A stretch of DNA of 64,000 nucleotides from Euwallacea fornicatus. Its lineage: Eukaryota; Arthropoda; Insecta; Coleoptera; Curculionidae. The first letter of the stretch is position 1. Each line of letters begins with the position of its first letter. Under the pieces are notes generated by a model, which was not told the origin of the DNA, did no database searches, and saw nothing but the letters and a program-made list of their open reading frames with translations. Both the position numbers and the translations under genes were made by a program. Location of the stretch: assembly GCF_040115645.1 (NCBI RefSeq), contig NW_027096100.1:50049-114048 (forward strand), given 5' to 3'. Below, piece by piece: positions 1 to 10,597 of the stretch.

Positions 1-979
1 TTGCAATAACATTTTTTTTCAAACATTACGGTTTTGAAAGTTATCTTATAATGAACCTTCAGAACTCACAAAATAATTAGTTTTGTAAAAAAATAATTTT
101 AGATGAAAGTTGACGAAGTAGAAATACGTGGTGACTAATAATGCATAATGACTTGATAAATCGAGTTATTTGTGCTTTTGTTAAATAGAAGCAAAGCCTG
201 CTATAATAAATCTGTCAGGTTATAAAATAATGCCTGCTGTGTTATAATTGATATTTTGTAAATACCTTCTTGACTGTGAATATCAAATGAAAAGATGTCA
301 TTGGTAATCGACACAAAGTTAAAAATGACTTTACAAATCTTTCGGAAAAATCGTGAGTAACTTAAAATAAAAACAATGAGTTGCGGCTACTTGAAAATTT
401 GCCATCTGGTGCAAAAAAAAGTATGGTGGATTACAAGAATGTTTTAAAGTTTTCTATCACCTCTGACTTTCATTTATCAATTTACAAAAACGAATTTCAA
501 AAGTTCAAGAAACACCAGTTTTGTGATCTTTCTTTCTGAGTTTGCATTTTTGGAGAAATTACTTTGATGTGGCAAATGCTTTCATCGGTATAAAATTTGT
601 TTTTGTTAAAATGGAATTAGATTAAGAAAATATTTGAGCCTTTATTTTCATATCTAATCGCTATTTGGCGTGATTTATTGTTGTTATTCCACGCTGATTC
701 TGCTTAGAGTCAATTCTCTTAGACGACGAATAATAATCAGAGTCAGCATCGCCGATTGCCTTTTTAATCAAAAGACATTAGTGTTAGTCAGTTCATTTTT
801 ACCGCTTCATGTAACCAGAACTTAAAATATAATAAACTCTTTTCGGATCGACTGGTGTTTAAATTAACAGTTTTATGTATTCGTTTTCTAAATTAAGTAA
901 ATCGAAACTTCGTCGAATGGCGTGACCGAGAACAGATATAAATGGCGAACCCTCTATATACATACGTGTGGCTACCACG

Positions 980-1043
980 AATAATGACTAACATGAACAA
1001 TGCTTAACCTGGACAATGATTAACCCGGATAATGATTAATCTA
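980..1043. repeat. 16-bp minisatellite, four units
   Basis: Four consecutive 16-base units of the form RAYAATGNYTAANNYR start at 980, 996, 1012 and 1028. The same array is present inverted in the right arm at 49,085-49,148, so it predates the duplication. No coding or regulatory meaning is evident. Confidence 0.75.
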
Positions 1044-1097
1044 AACTATGGCTTGCAGAACACTTTGTTCGAAGATTTGACTGATTGCTTTGATATA

Positions 1098-2308
1098 CAG
1101 GGTGTCCTCGAATTACGTGGCCAAAATAATACTGCAGATTGTTTGAGCGAAAATAAGTCGATTTAACTAAACTTCCCTCAGTCCAAAAGTTGATAATTAT
1201 GGAGCTACAGGGTGTTAAAGTTGAAAAAAAAATCACATTTTCTTTAATATCTTTCGATTTCTTTGAGTTAATTTCACGAAATTTCATATTTGAGGGTGTT
1301 TTAGGATACGAAATTCAAATTTATTAACGATTTAGTTGTTTCTTCTAGAGGGCGCCACAAGCGACCATTAGGACACATTTAAATCTCTGTAACTTTTTCG
1401 TGCCACGGTGTATATTATTTTGGTATTTAAAAACCTTTTTCCCTACCTTTTATACTTAGAAAAGGTATACTTTATTGACGTCGCTAGAAGCAACGGTTTT
1501 GGAGAAAAACGCACAATTCTAATGCGCTGCATATTTGCGTTAGCGCTTTTAAGTAAATAACTCAATTGGCTATGTTTTTAATTGACATTTTAACACTTGA
1601 ATTTGTTTCTCAAATGTCAGTTTTTTTATTTAGCCCTCAGTTTTTCTTGTCAGTTTCGCTTCTTGTTCCTGTAAATATCCATAAGTATGGCCAATAAATT
1701 CACTTATTCTGAAATGGTGGATATGCTGTTAGTTTATGGACTTTTGTTAATTATTATTTTTGTTTTCTATTTAATAATATCTGATTTTGAAAACTTATTG
1801 TTATACCTTTACTAATAATTATTTTTGAAAAACTTTATTTTTTTTAACGGAAAATAATTTTAAGGTAATTTGCATGCATCATCAGGCTTAGATGCATTTT
1901 TCTCCAAAACCGTTGCTTCTAGCGACGTCAATAAAGTATACCTTTTCTAAGTATAAAAGGTAGGGAAAAAGGTTTTTAAATACCAAAATAATATACACCG
2001 TGGCACGAAAAAGTTGCAGAGATTTAAATGTGTCCTAATGGTCGCTTGTGGCGCCTTCTAGAAGAAACAACTAAATCGTTAATAAATTTGAATTTCGTAT
2101 CCTAAAACACCCTCAAATATGAAATTTTGTGAAATTAACTCAAAGAAATCGAAAGATATTAAAGAAAATGTGATTTTTTTTTCAACTTTAACACCCTGTA
2201 GCTCCATAATTATCAACTTTTGGACTGAGGGAAGTTTAGTTAAATCGACTTATTTTCGCTCAAACAATCTGCGGTATTATTTTGGCCACGTAATTCGAGG
2301 ACACCCTG
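1098..2308 (+). mobile_element. Non-autonomous mariner (DD41D-type) with 416-bp TIRs
   Basis: The element begins CAGGGTGTCC and ends GGACACCCTG, flanked by TA (1,096-1,097 and 2,309-2,310). Terminal inverted repeats run 1,098-1,513 and 1,893-2,308, leaving only about 379 bp of internal sequence. The right arm carries the empty site with a single TA at about 49,030. The interior retains the start of a transposase ORF (1,687-1,740), so this is an internal-deletion derivative of a larger mariner. The open frames in its TIRs have no family similarity I recognise and are probably chance ORFs. Confidence 0.9.
1687..1740 (+). pseudogene. Mariner transposase N-terminal remnant (18 codons)
   Basis: An ATG-initiated run of 18 codons reads with the pattern M-A-x-x-x-x-x-E-x-x-D-M-L-x-V-Y. 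This resembles the first residues of the intact transposase at 4,039-5,100 (shared E, DML, VY positions). After it the frame loses similarity and the element goes straight into the opposite TIR. This is what an internally deleted copy should look like. The match is short, so the call depends on its position just inside a mariner TIR. Confidence 0.65.
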
Positions 2309-2310
2309 TA

Positions 2311-3213
2311 TAAAAAATATATAAATTGCCAAAGTGATCGATTAATAATTTTAATTAATACTCGGGGTGCTCCTTTTTGTGTTAGATGGTAAAAAATCAA
2401 ATCGGTTAATCTTGAACTTATTTTGAGATAAAAACTTCTTGTAAAAGCACGACTTAAGTTACTTCCACTTTTACTTGCGAGATGTTGAAGTTTAATTTCG
2501 CTTTTCCCGATTCTCCTTAAACTTTTTACCATTCTTAAAAAAAAAGAACATCCTTTATGTGACTTATGTTAATATGCATATAAATGTTTATACGGAGTGC
2601 TTCCAAAATGACTGACTGTCAAATCTTTTAATCGAGCGTGTTGTACGAGCCAGTTTTACAATATATATATTTTTATCTAATGTACGAGGTATTTAGGTAG
2701 GTGGTAGTGTGGGATACTACGTTGGGTGGAATACCAGAGGAGGTCGTTATAAATCGATATGATGTCGGACGAAAAGGTTGCGACTTTTCTTATTCATAAA
2801 ATTATACTGCTGCTGCTTTGGAACGAAATTTGACAAGCCTTTTCATCTCGAAAAATGTACAATATAATCTAATGTGATTTTCCTAATTTGTAGTATGGCA
2901 ATGAGTCAAGTTCAAAAGTCGATGATTTTATCTGAACGCTTGAATTTGTGTTTATTCAAATATCTTATGAACTTCCTTAAATTCGTCTCTTTCTGTTGTT
3001 AGAAAATGTCAATAGAGAAATATTTTAGGAACTCTTCATTTTAATATAATACTTTTAAGTACCACCTCCCGGCGCATTCGCCAAAACTTAAACGAGCCAT
3101 TTATTGTGTTTCCGGATATTCGAGGTTTTTAGATTTTCTTTCTTTTTATAGTTTCTTACCTGCGTGTATATTCGTATATATTCGTGTGTATTCGCTGGAA
3201 GTCCCTGCTTATA
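2311..3213. other. Left-arm non-coding segment with MITE-like remnant
   Basis: AT-rich sequence shared with the right arm (about 48,133-49,030). A segment at about 2,370-2,490 resembles, loosely, another arm segment at 25,590-25,720. Both have a GGTG-type end, TTAA-rich text and a shared ACTTATTTTRAGATA core, suggesting remnants of one MITE family. The ORFs at 2,260-2,532 (-) and 48,809-49,087 (+) are the same stretch in the two arms; no product is recognised. Confidence 0.5.
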
Positions 3214-3215
3214 TA

Positions 3216-3918
3216 CAGGGTGTCCGGTTTTCGTTGGACAGCGGCTGTATCTCGGTAAGTAAAGCAAGTAGCAACTTCGGACAAAAAATTTTATTACTAA
3301 TGTGACTATGAGAAATCTCTGGAAAATATTTTCAGCTTCGTGAAATCGCCGTAAGGGGGCGTAGTAGGGACGGTAGTTCCTTAAAATCGACAAATCTGTA
3401 CTAAGTCACTAGTTAAGTAGCACAGTTTAATTTACTATCAATAAGATTACATCATTCTGAAACTTTTTTATTCGACACATAATTTCATAACTCACATAAT
3501 AAAAGTGGGGGAAGCCGATGAATCATTTTAAGTTCAAACTATCATATCTCTGTTTCTAATTATCCGATTTCAGTGATTCTGTACTTCATTGTGAGGGAAT
3601 TATAAGCCGATTTAATATCCACATTGACCAAAAATCCATAGTCCAGAACAAAATCGCTAGAGGGCATTCTTTCAGGTAATAGCGGTTTTCTTCATTTTTC
3701 TTTAATAAATCAAATGGAACTATACCATTTTCATAAGTCCATCTTGTAAAGCTTTAAAAAACCTACATTTTTCCCGAAAGACGCATTTCAATATTCTTTT
3801 TCGTTTTTGACTTATTGATAAATAACTGAAAATTTTCCTTAGAAAGAGTTTTCCAATAAACGGTAAGTAGGCTTTGGAGTGAAACCAAATGTTTTTGTTA
3901 TTTTGACAAATAAATGTT
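3216..3918 (+). repeat. Mariner terminal inverted repeat, left
   Basis: 703 bp, inverse of 5,185-5,887. The inner boundary is where the two copies diverge after ATAAATGT. The open frame at 3,088-3,393 (-) and its mirror at 5,710-5,988 (+) lie in the TIRs and flank and are not counted as genes. Confidence 0.85.
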
Positions 3919-4038
3919 ATTAAATTCTTTAATTTACAAACACATAACTTAATTCATGTTATTTTAAAAAATATAACAATATTCAGAAAAAAGTAAGTTT
4001 AAAAGTTAGAAGAAGAAAATTAGTTCTAAAGTTAAAAG

Positions 4039-5100
4039 CTATAAATGTTCGAAATGTTTTCCGTCACGTTCAATACATCGTCGAATTCTTGGCAAAGTCG
4101 AATTTACACATCTCTCAATTTCATGTTTACTTAAACTTAGGATGGCGTTTTTTATTCGAACCTTCATATTGTTCTTGGTGGTAGGACTCTCCTTATATAC
4201 AAGTTCTTTTATACGTCCCCAAAAATAGAAATCTAAACACGTGAGATCAGGAGACCGTGGTGGCCATGGAAAAATACTTCCTCTCCCAATCCACCGAAAG
4301 GGAAATTTCTCATCCAAGAAACGACGTACATGTCTATGGTAATGAACCGGGCAACCATCGTGTTGCAACCACATGGTTTGCCTCGTTCTCAAAGTAACAT
4401 TGTCTAAAAGAGTGGGTAAAAAATCGCTCAAAAATTCCATATATCTTTCCCCGTTTAGAGGTTGTTCAAAAAAATATGGCCCAATAATTTTTCCTTCAAC
4501 TATTCCACACCATACGTTTAGAGTCCAGCGATATTGATGGTCAACTTCACGCATCCAATGAGGATTTTTTTCCGACCAATAATGGCTATTATGGAGATTT
4601 AATTGTCCATTACTTTTAAATGTTGCTTCGTCGGACCAAAGTACTCTTGATAGGAAGTCAGTTTCATCACATATCATATTCTCTAACCAATGGCAAAAGT
4701 TTAGCCGATCGTCAAAATCCTTGTCACTCAAGAGTTGATGCAAAACAATGTGATACGGATGCAATTTATGCTCTTTTAGCACTTCATGGATTATTGTTTT
4801 TGGAACACTTAACTCTCGTGCTACCTCTCTGGTACTCCGTTTAGGATCATAATTAATATAGGATAAAATATTAACGATATTCTGCTGATTTCGGGTTCTG
4901 CGTTTTTGCGTAATAAGTCGAGTAGGATGAACATTTCCAGTGAATTTAAGACGGTTAGCCAATCGTTTAAAAACTTTTCTCGAATGATGTTTTCTCAGTG
5001 GATACTTAACACTGTATTCTCTTGCTGCAATTGCCACATTTTCGTAACACTGAAAATACACAGCCAGCATATCGTAGGCTTCTTCATTCGAAAACGCCAT
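4039..5100 (-). CDS. Mariner transposase, DD41D type
   Basis: Cut-and-paste transposase expected to bind the element's TIRs and integrate at TA. The frame is open for 394 codons from an ATG at 5,223. I prefer the ATG at 5,100, because codons upstream of it run into the TIR and the homologous remnant at 1,687 starts with the same M-A residues. This gives 353 aa. A helix-turn-helix-like region (STREVARELSVPKTIIHEVL) lies at about residues 89-108. Catalytic candidates are D157 in WSDEATF, D248 in WLQHDG and D290 in SPDLTCLDFYFWG. Exactly 41 residues separate D248 from D290, the spacing of the rosa/DD41D group rather than classical DD34D mariners. A typical C-terminal tail (RIRRCIERDGKHFEHL) is present. 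No stop or frameshift was seen. Confidence 0.92.
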   Translation of the reverse strand: MAFSNEEAYDMLAVYFQCYENVAIAAREYSVKYPLRKHHSRKVFKRLANRLKFTGNVHPTRLITQKRRTRNQQNIVNILSYINYDPKRSTREVARELSVPKTIIHEVLKEHKLHPYHIVLHQLLSDKDFDDRLNFCHWLENMICDETDFLSRVLWSDEATFKSNGQLNLHNSHYWSEKNPHWMREVDHQYRWTLNVWCGIVEGKIIGPYFFEQPLNGERYMEFLSDFLPTLLDNVTLRTRQTMWLQHDGCPVHYHRHVRRFLDEKFPFRWIGRGSIFPWPPRSPDLTCLDFYFWGRIKELVYKESPTTKNNMKVRIKNAILSLSKHEIERCVNSTLPRIRRCIERDGKHFEHL

Positions 5101-5184
5101 TACAAAATACTTAGAAATATTACGAATATTATCAGTAATCAATAACTCAACAATAATATTAACTATAGTAAAGTAATTAATATG

Positions 5185-5887
5185 ACATTTATTTGTCAAA
5201 ATAACAAAAACATTTGGTTTCACTCCAAAGCCTACTTACCGTTTATTGGAAAACTCTTTCTAAGGTAAAATTTTCAGTTATTTATCAATAAGTCAAAAAC
5301 GAAAAAGAATATTGAAATGCGCCTTTCGGGAAAAATGTAGGTTTTTTAAAGCTTTACAAGATGGACTTATGAAAATGGTATAGTTCCATTTGATTTATTA
5401 AAGAAAAATGAAGAAAACCGCTATTACCTGAAAGAATGCCCTCTAGCGATTTTGTTCTGGACTATGGATTTTTGGTCAATGTGGATATTAAATCGGCTTA
5501 TAATTCCCTCACAATGAAGTACAGAATCACTGAAATCGGATAATTAGAAACAGAGATATGATAGTTTGAACTTAAAATGATTCATCGGCTTCCCCCACTT
5601 TTATTATGTGAGTTATGAAATTATGTGTCGAATAAAAAAGTTTCAGAATGATGTAATCTTATTGATAGTAAATTAAACTGTGCTACTTAACTAGTGACTT
5701 AGTACAGATTTGTCGATTTTAAGGAACTACCGTCCCTACTACGCCCCCTTACGGCGATTTCACGAAGCTGAAAATATTTTCCAGAGATTTCTCATAGTCA
5801 CATTAGTAATAAAATTTTTTGTCCGAAGTTGCTACTTGCTTTACTTACCGAGATACAGCCGCTGTCCAACGAAAACCGGACACCCTG
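5185..5887 (-). repeat. Mariner terminal inverted repeat, right
   Basis: Inverse copy of 3,216-3,918. It ends GGACACCCTG followed by the TA duplication. Confidence 0.85.
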
Positions 5888-5889
5888 TA

Positions 5890-6844
5890 TGTGTGAACGG
5901 GACGAGATTCGAAATGGAGAACCTACAATCGCCAGAATTAATAGAATTGCTGTTTCGTGTCGATTGGCGACGAGTCAACGAGAAATAAAACTCACCACCA
6001 CCACCACCAATGTGTGGACGATTGAAAATGGTGGTTGGTTCTCGTTTCGATCGTTATAAATAATCGATGACTTATTTACGAATATTGTCTATACGTTGGA
6101 AAATAAATTATTATTTTGTAGTATCCACCCGTTAATATTTATTTAGTGCGAATTATACAAATTTGAATAAAATCCACGTTTGAATTTAATTCCTCTGTTT
6201 GTTGTATTACTGACTAGGAAAATCGTGTTTACGAAATTCTCCGTAAATAACGAAGCCTTTTTAGATTTTATGGCGTAAATTATTTAAACAATGTATTCGC
6301 ACGTCATAAAAAAAACCTTGGCTACAATTTTGTCGTAAAAGGGCTTGTTTCTCTGCACTTCGATAATTTTTGAATGATAACGGGACGATCAATTAAAAAA
6401 CTCAATTATCGCCAAAACCTATACCACACACTGGGTATCTGTACGAGTACCATTGGTTTTAAATCGATTCAGAATAAACTCCATTCGTATCCCATTCCGT
6501 ATGCTGTACTACTATTTCCTGGCAAACACCCTGGTGCTTAGTGGAGATAGAAAATTTTCGAACGGACGTAGATACATTAGTTTCGAATCTATGTAACCCT
6601 ATTTATCCTTATGCAAAGTCCCTTGATTTTTGATATAATAGCCACGGAGGATGATATCTTTTTGAAAATAAAATTAATTAATAGTAGTATTGTTTAAACG
6701 AGAACTAACGCTAAGTTTTAAAATAATTAATAATTGTTTAAATTCAATCTCGCTTATCTCCTTGTGAAAAACGAATTAAGAGCAAAAGAACGTTTCGTTT
6801 TGTTGTTAGTTTTGTGAACTATAATTTTGTCATAATATACGAAG
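5890..6844. other. Left-arm non-coding segment
   Basis: AT-rich, shared with the right arm. Contains a short ACC-rich run near 5,993-6,008. It holds the empty counterpart of the right-arm retroposon (about 6,120-6,133) and of the Tc1 element (single TA at 6,569-6,570). No gene seen. Confidence 0.6.
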
Positions 6845-7305
6845 TATAACGTAAGTATGGATTTTCCTTTTAACACGACGTAGATCTAAAAAAACTATGC
6901 AATATTTTTATGTGACATTTTTTCAAAATTTCAAAAAAACACGAAATATGCCCAGATGAGTTTTAATACGTTTTTGTATAAAATGTAAATTCGTTCCTGC
7001 ATAAAAGAGTAATTCAACATAAAAAAAATAAAATGTCCCATAAAAAATTATCAGCTATAATTGCAAAAACGCAAAAAACATTTAATGTTTTTGCAAATGA
7101 AACCAATGGAGACAATTTCGAACACCTTTTGTAGCCAGTCCCAGTCCCGGAATGAGTAGCAGCTAAACTTGTATTACTTATTATAACTTTCTTAGGCACA
7201 TATTTCGGTTGTTTTTGAAATTTCGAAAAAATGTTATGTAAAAATATTGCTTAGTTTTTTAAGGTCTGTGTCGTGTTAAAAGCAAAACCCCCTACTTATG
7301 TTATC
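6845..7305. repeat. Palindromic MITE (CTTTTAACACGAC family), left-arm copy
   Basis: About 460 bp with imperfect inverted ends of roughly 100 bp. Both ends carry CTTTTAACACGAC followed by TATGCAATATTTTTA-like and CGAAATATG-like text. The same element occupies 44,521-44,981 in the right arm, so it was present before the duplication. A more diverged third copy lies at about 51,508-52,262. The 61-aa frame at 7,014-7,199 (-) is also open in the right arm (44,627-44,812, +) but matches nothing I know and sits wholly inside the MITE. Confidence 0.75.
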
Positions 7306-8369
7306 ACTTGTATAGATCCTTTTACTTTGTATCGTTTAAAAAGAGTGTACGTTGGAGAAACTTTTGTTTAAAACATAAGAATAAATTGGAACCGGAGTAT
7401 TTGAAAACGTTAATTTGTCTACTTCTTCGTTTTAAAAAATGTCTCTGAAAACCGCAAATAGTTGTAGTTAAAAGAAATTAACTTAATCGAATTGACTAAT
7501 GAAATTATTTCGTATAAAATCACCTAAGGCCGATATTTTAAAAAATGACGAAAATTTGCAAAATAATTTTAAAAAAGACATTGCAGAATAAATTTGGATT
7601 ATGTATATTCGAACCTATCCACCGATCTACACTGGTGGCCAAAAGTAAATTAAAAATCCTATGCGAGGATGGTCCCATTACTGCTATGGGCCCCACACTA
7701 TTCCTATCTTCTAAACCCCATAAACGACGTAACTGGTCACAAGTTTACGTTTGCTTAATTTTTTTTCGGTCGTAGGTGGCGGTTCTCAACTTGGCGAAGG
7801 CGTCACGATTTACAATCGTACAATTGTATGAACGAAAGCAGAGTTTTCGACGTTTTCGTTTTGAGCAATATTGGAGAGTAAAAAAACCGACGCCGGTTCC
7901 CATAAAACTGGCAACTTGCATTTCGCTGGGAACTCAATTTATACTCGATAGAGTTAACTTTATTCAAATGATTTAGTAAGAGTCAGTTGTAACTTGGTCT
8001 TCGTTTGGAAATAAATATAATTTTTTTTATCGAATTTTTCAATACACGATTTTTAACTTGAAATATGTTAAATAATTAACAAAAAACAGTTATAAAAAAC
8101 GCTCGATAGTGTCTTCGAAACAATTGAGGATGGTATTGTCAACATTTTTAATTATTTATGGTATGTGTGCCGTGCTATGTTAATTCCGTGATAATTTTTT
8201 GATTTCATTAATCGCCCTTAATTTCTTATTTCGGCGGAGATGCGCGATTTGTTTCGTTCTATTTTAAAGTTTCAGGATTGAAGCAAAATAAAATTTCTAG
8301 TTTCCAAAAAACAAATCTAAAAGTACAAGAAAACGATTGGTGGTGGTTGTTTATTTGTTGTGTATTATT
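7306..8369. other. Left-arm non-coding segment with Tc1-like end relic
   Basis: AT-rich arm sequence without a recognised gene. At 7,628-7,655 it contains TA followed by CACTGGTGGCCAAAAGTA, which looks like one end of a Tc1-type element; no matching opposite end was found. The same relic is in the right arm near 44,200. Confidence 0.5.
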
Positions 8370-8373
8370 CGTT

Positions 8374-8626
8374 AGTTATATGACCATTTCCTCTGTAAAC
8401 TAATAACATATGTCCCACGTGTTGTCAACAAAAACAATAACACGCTCCAGATTCTACAAACTCAGTGACTTTTTATTATAAAAGCTCAGGGCAATTAGCA
8501 TTAGATAGTTATTTAGACATCCTCTTGAAGATAGTGAAAAACGTGTATGAATCAATAAATCGTATTATCAAATTATATTTTTATTTATTTTTTAAAAAGT
8601 AAGTTACAAAAGAACCTAACGTAACT
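8374..8626 (+). repeat. Solo LTR of a Gypsy/errantivirus-like element
   Basis: 253 bp beginning AGTTA and ending TAACT, flanked by the 4-bp duplication CGTT (8,370-8,373 and 8,627-8,630). It is absent from the right arm, which reads straight through one copy of the site. AGT...ACT termini with a 4-bp target duplication fit insect Ty3/Gypsy errantivirus-type LTRs. On the plus strand it has a TATAAAAG box at about 8,480 and an AATAAA near 8,555, so plus is the likely transcribed strand. It probably formed by recombination between the two LTRs of a full element. Confidence 0.82.
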
Positions 8627-8630
8627 CGTT

Positions 8631-9960
8631 GGGTGATTCGGCAGAGTTGTGATGATGATGCGGCCGGCAATGTGTAATCCCTACGACCTGGGACTTTGGT
8701 AAATCATTCTATTTGCACGCAAAGTAAAATAAAGATGTGGCGTTTTATTTCGTCCAAGCTGTGACGCGAAGCAAAATTTCGTTTTCTCATCGATACTTCC
8801 GAAAACCGAAAAGACGTTTATGCGTTTTAAAAGATAGCAATGGTGTGGCCTGTGCTAATTGTGCTGAACCTTGTGTATATAAAATTGGATCTGTTCGTTA
8901 CATATAATTATTTTATTTTCGTTAGATACTTAGATATTTTAATAATTAGGGATCTTTCTTTTCCCTGTCAAATAAGAAAATAAAAAACTAAAACCTTAAT
9001 ATACAACGAATAAACCCAATAGCGATGTTTACGGTATATAGAAGGGTTTTAGTTAGTTAGGTACGTGTGTGTGCAACGTGAAAAGTGAAAAATAAATAAA
9101 TTTTGGAAACTATGTAGGTGCTTTCACTTGAGGTTTATATCTTCAAATAAGTTCCTGATTCGCCAACTTAATTTGTTGCCATCCCTTAAAAAAACACCCT
9201 CTATGTACCGTAATGGTACAGACGATCCGTATAAAATATCCCTCTACTATGACTATACAAAATAAAGTACAGGGTCATTTACGCTATACGATACCCCACA
9301 GAATGTTTTGTAATCGAAATACGAAGATTTCAAAAAGTTCCAATTTAGTTTAATTGCTAGCTAGTTAGCTAACTTGAACGTTAGAGACATTAAAGTATTA
9401 AAGTTACATTTTTACAAAATGTTATGTTACGTTATTCAAAATTCAATTGATACTTTGATCTGGAAATGAATTTTGAAATTATTGAAAACTTATTGTCAAA
9501 TGGCGTGAATGATCTTGTACCTAGGGTATCTCTTATCTGTACGTAACGTGAATCGGCTATGAGAAAATCCTCTCCAATTCTTCTTACTTCTACGTTATCC
9601 TCGTTATCCTTCTGTATGTTTAACAACGACGATTTCTGTTCTTGTTTAAATCCTTATCCACCTCAAAGTCTCGAAGCTATGTTGCTACGTTGTTGTTATT
9701 GTTTCTTTTGTCTTTGTGCTACTCCTACCGTCGTATCCTCCTCTTTTTTTTTATATCCTTTGGTTAATCTAAAAAGGCTTATACCAACATTTGTGCCATT
9801 ACAAAAAATAAATGATGTATGTGTACGGAATTATTTCTTACGTCGATGCAAATATTTAAAGGAATGAAGAAGGGAATTAAAATTTTTCTTTATTATAATT
9901 ATATTTTTTTATGTTTTGGTGATGATGTAGATGATCTTACCTCCATAATAAAATATGTGT
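8631..9960. other. Left-arm non-coding segment
   Basis: AT-rich, matched by about 24,838-26,155. Includes a frame at 9,432-9,626 (-) that is also open in the right arm at 25,166-25,360 (+, 64 codons). The arm-to-arm differences in that frame are almost all amino-acid changing, so I read it as relic or chance rather than a maintained gene. Confidence 0.55.
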
Positions 9961-10197
9961 ATTTACAGTGTGTTTCCTACATAATAATAGGTGAAAGTTT
10001 AGGGGCTGGATTGTTCTCTGAGTAATTTAGAGTATTTTATTATTCAACAGTTTTAGGAAATTTTAAAATTAATTAATTTTAAATAAGCCAGTGGGAAACT
10101 GTAGCTGTAGGTTTTGATAAATTTCGTATAAAACATTTATCACCTTGTATCTAGGAAACAAAGCATTTTCCTTACCTTTAGGAAGTACACTGTAAAT
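9961..10197. repeat. 237-bp MITE with ATTTACAGTGT ends
   Basis: Starts ATTTACAGTGTGTTTCCT and ends AGGAAGTACACTGTAAAT, an imperfect 18-bp terminal inverted repeat, with a palindromic TTAATTAA-type centre. The right-arm copy is 24,601-24,837, also 237 bp. Superfamily not determined. Confidence 0.65.
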
Positions 10198-10372
10198 AAA
10201 TATTAAAAGAAATATACATGTTGGATGCAACTTAAGTGATGTCATTAATTTTAAAGGATGGTTCCTTGTATTTTATGAAAAAATGGTCATATAAACGTTT
10301 CCTAACTTGGATTAGTTTTATTAAAAAAAAAAACAGGTTTTATTAATTGTGCGTATTAGCCCAGATTTTTTT

Positions 10373-10597
10373 TTAATTATAGAGCTCGATAAACTGCACA
10401 ATTTCTTCAAAAATGGCCTGATTGATATAAAATTCAAGGTCCGCTACGACAGTTTCTAGGAGCAAAATTTTAATAACTCATATTAGCGATTTATTAAAAT
10501 TTTTGCTCCTAGAAATTGTCGTAGTAGGCCTTGAATAGTACATCGACCAGGCCATTTTTTATGAAAATGTGCACTTTATCGAGATCTATAATTTTTA
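10373..10597. repeat. Hairpin-forming repeat (about 105-bp arms)
   Basis: Near-perfect fold-back. GAGCTCGATAAACTGCAC at the left is answered by GTGCACTTTATCGAGATC at the right, with TTTTGCTCCTAGAAATTG-type text in the stem and a short loop around TATTAGCGATT. Conserved in the right arm at about 24,191-24,415. Likely a fold-back MITE or remnant. Confidence 0.75.

Larger units (their letters stand above)
3216..5887 (-). mobile_element. Complete DD41D (rosa-like) mariner element
   Basis: A 2,672-bp element starting CAGGGTGTCC and ending GGACACCCTG, flanked by TA (3,214-3,215 and 5,888-5,889). TIRs are 703 bp each (3,216-3,918 and 5,185-5,887) and look almost identical; I noticed one mismatch. 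It encodes one uninterrupted transposase on the minus strand. The right arm has the unoccupied target at about 48,132 with a single TA. The very similar TIRs, open transposase and precise empty site indicate a young, possibly still mobile copy. TIRs of this length are unusual for mariner, whose ends are normally a few tens of bases. Confidence 0.93.

Noticed and set aside
5710..5988. Frame at the right end of the mariner, with a mirror at 3,088-3,393
   Set aside because: Both are the same TIR text read outward and run into unrelated flanks, so they are not genes.
7014..7199. 61-codon frame conserved in both arms (also 44,627-44,812)
   Set aside because: It is inside a palindromic MITE, short, and without a start context or known motif. 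Conservation follows from the recent duplication.
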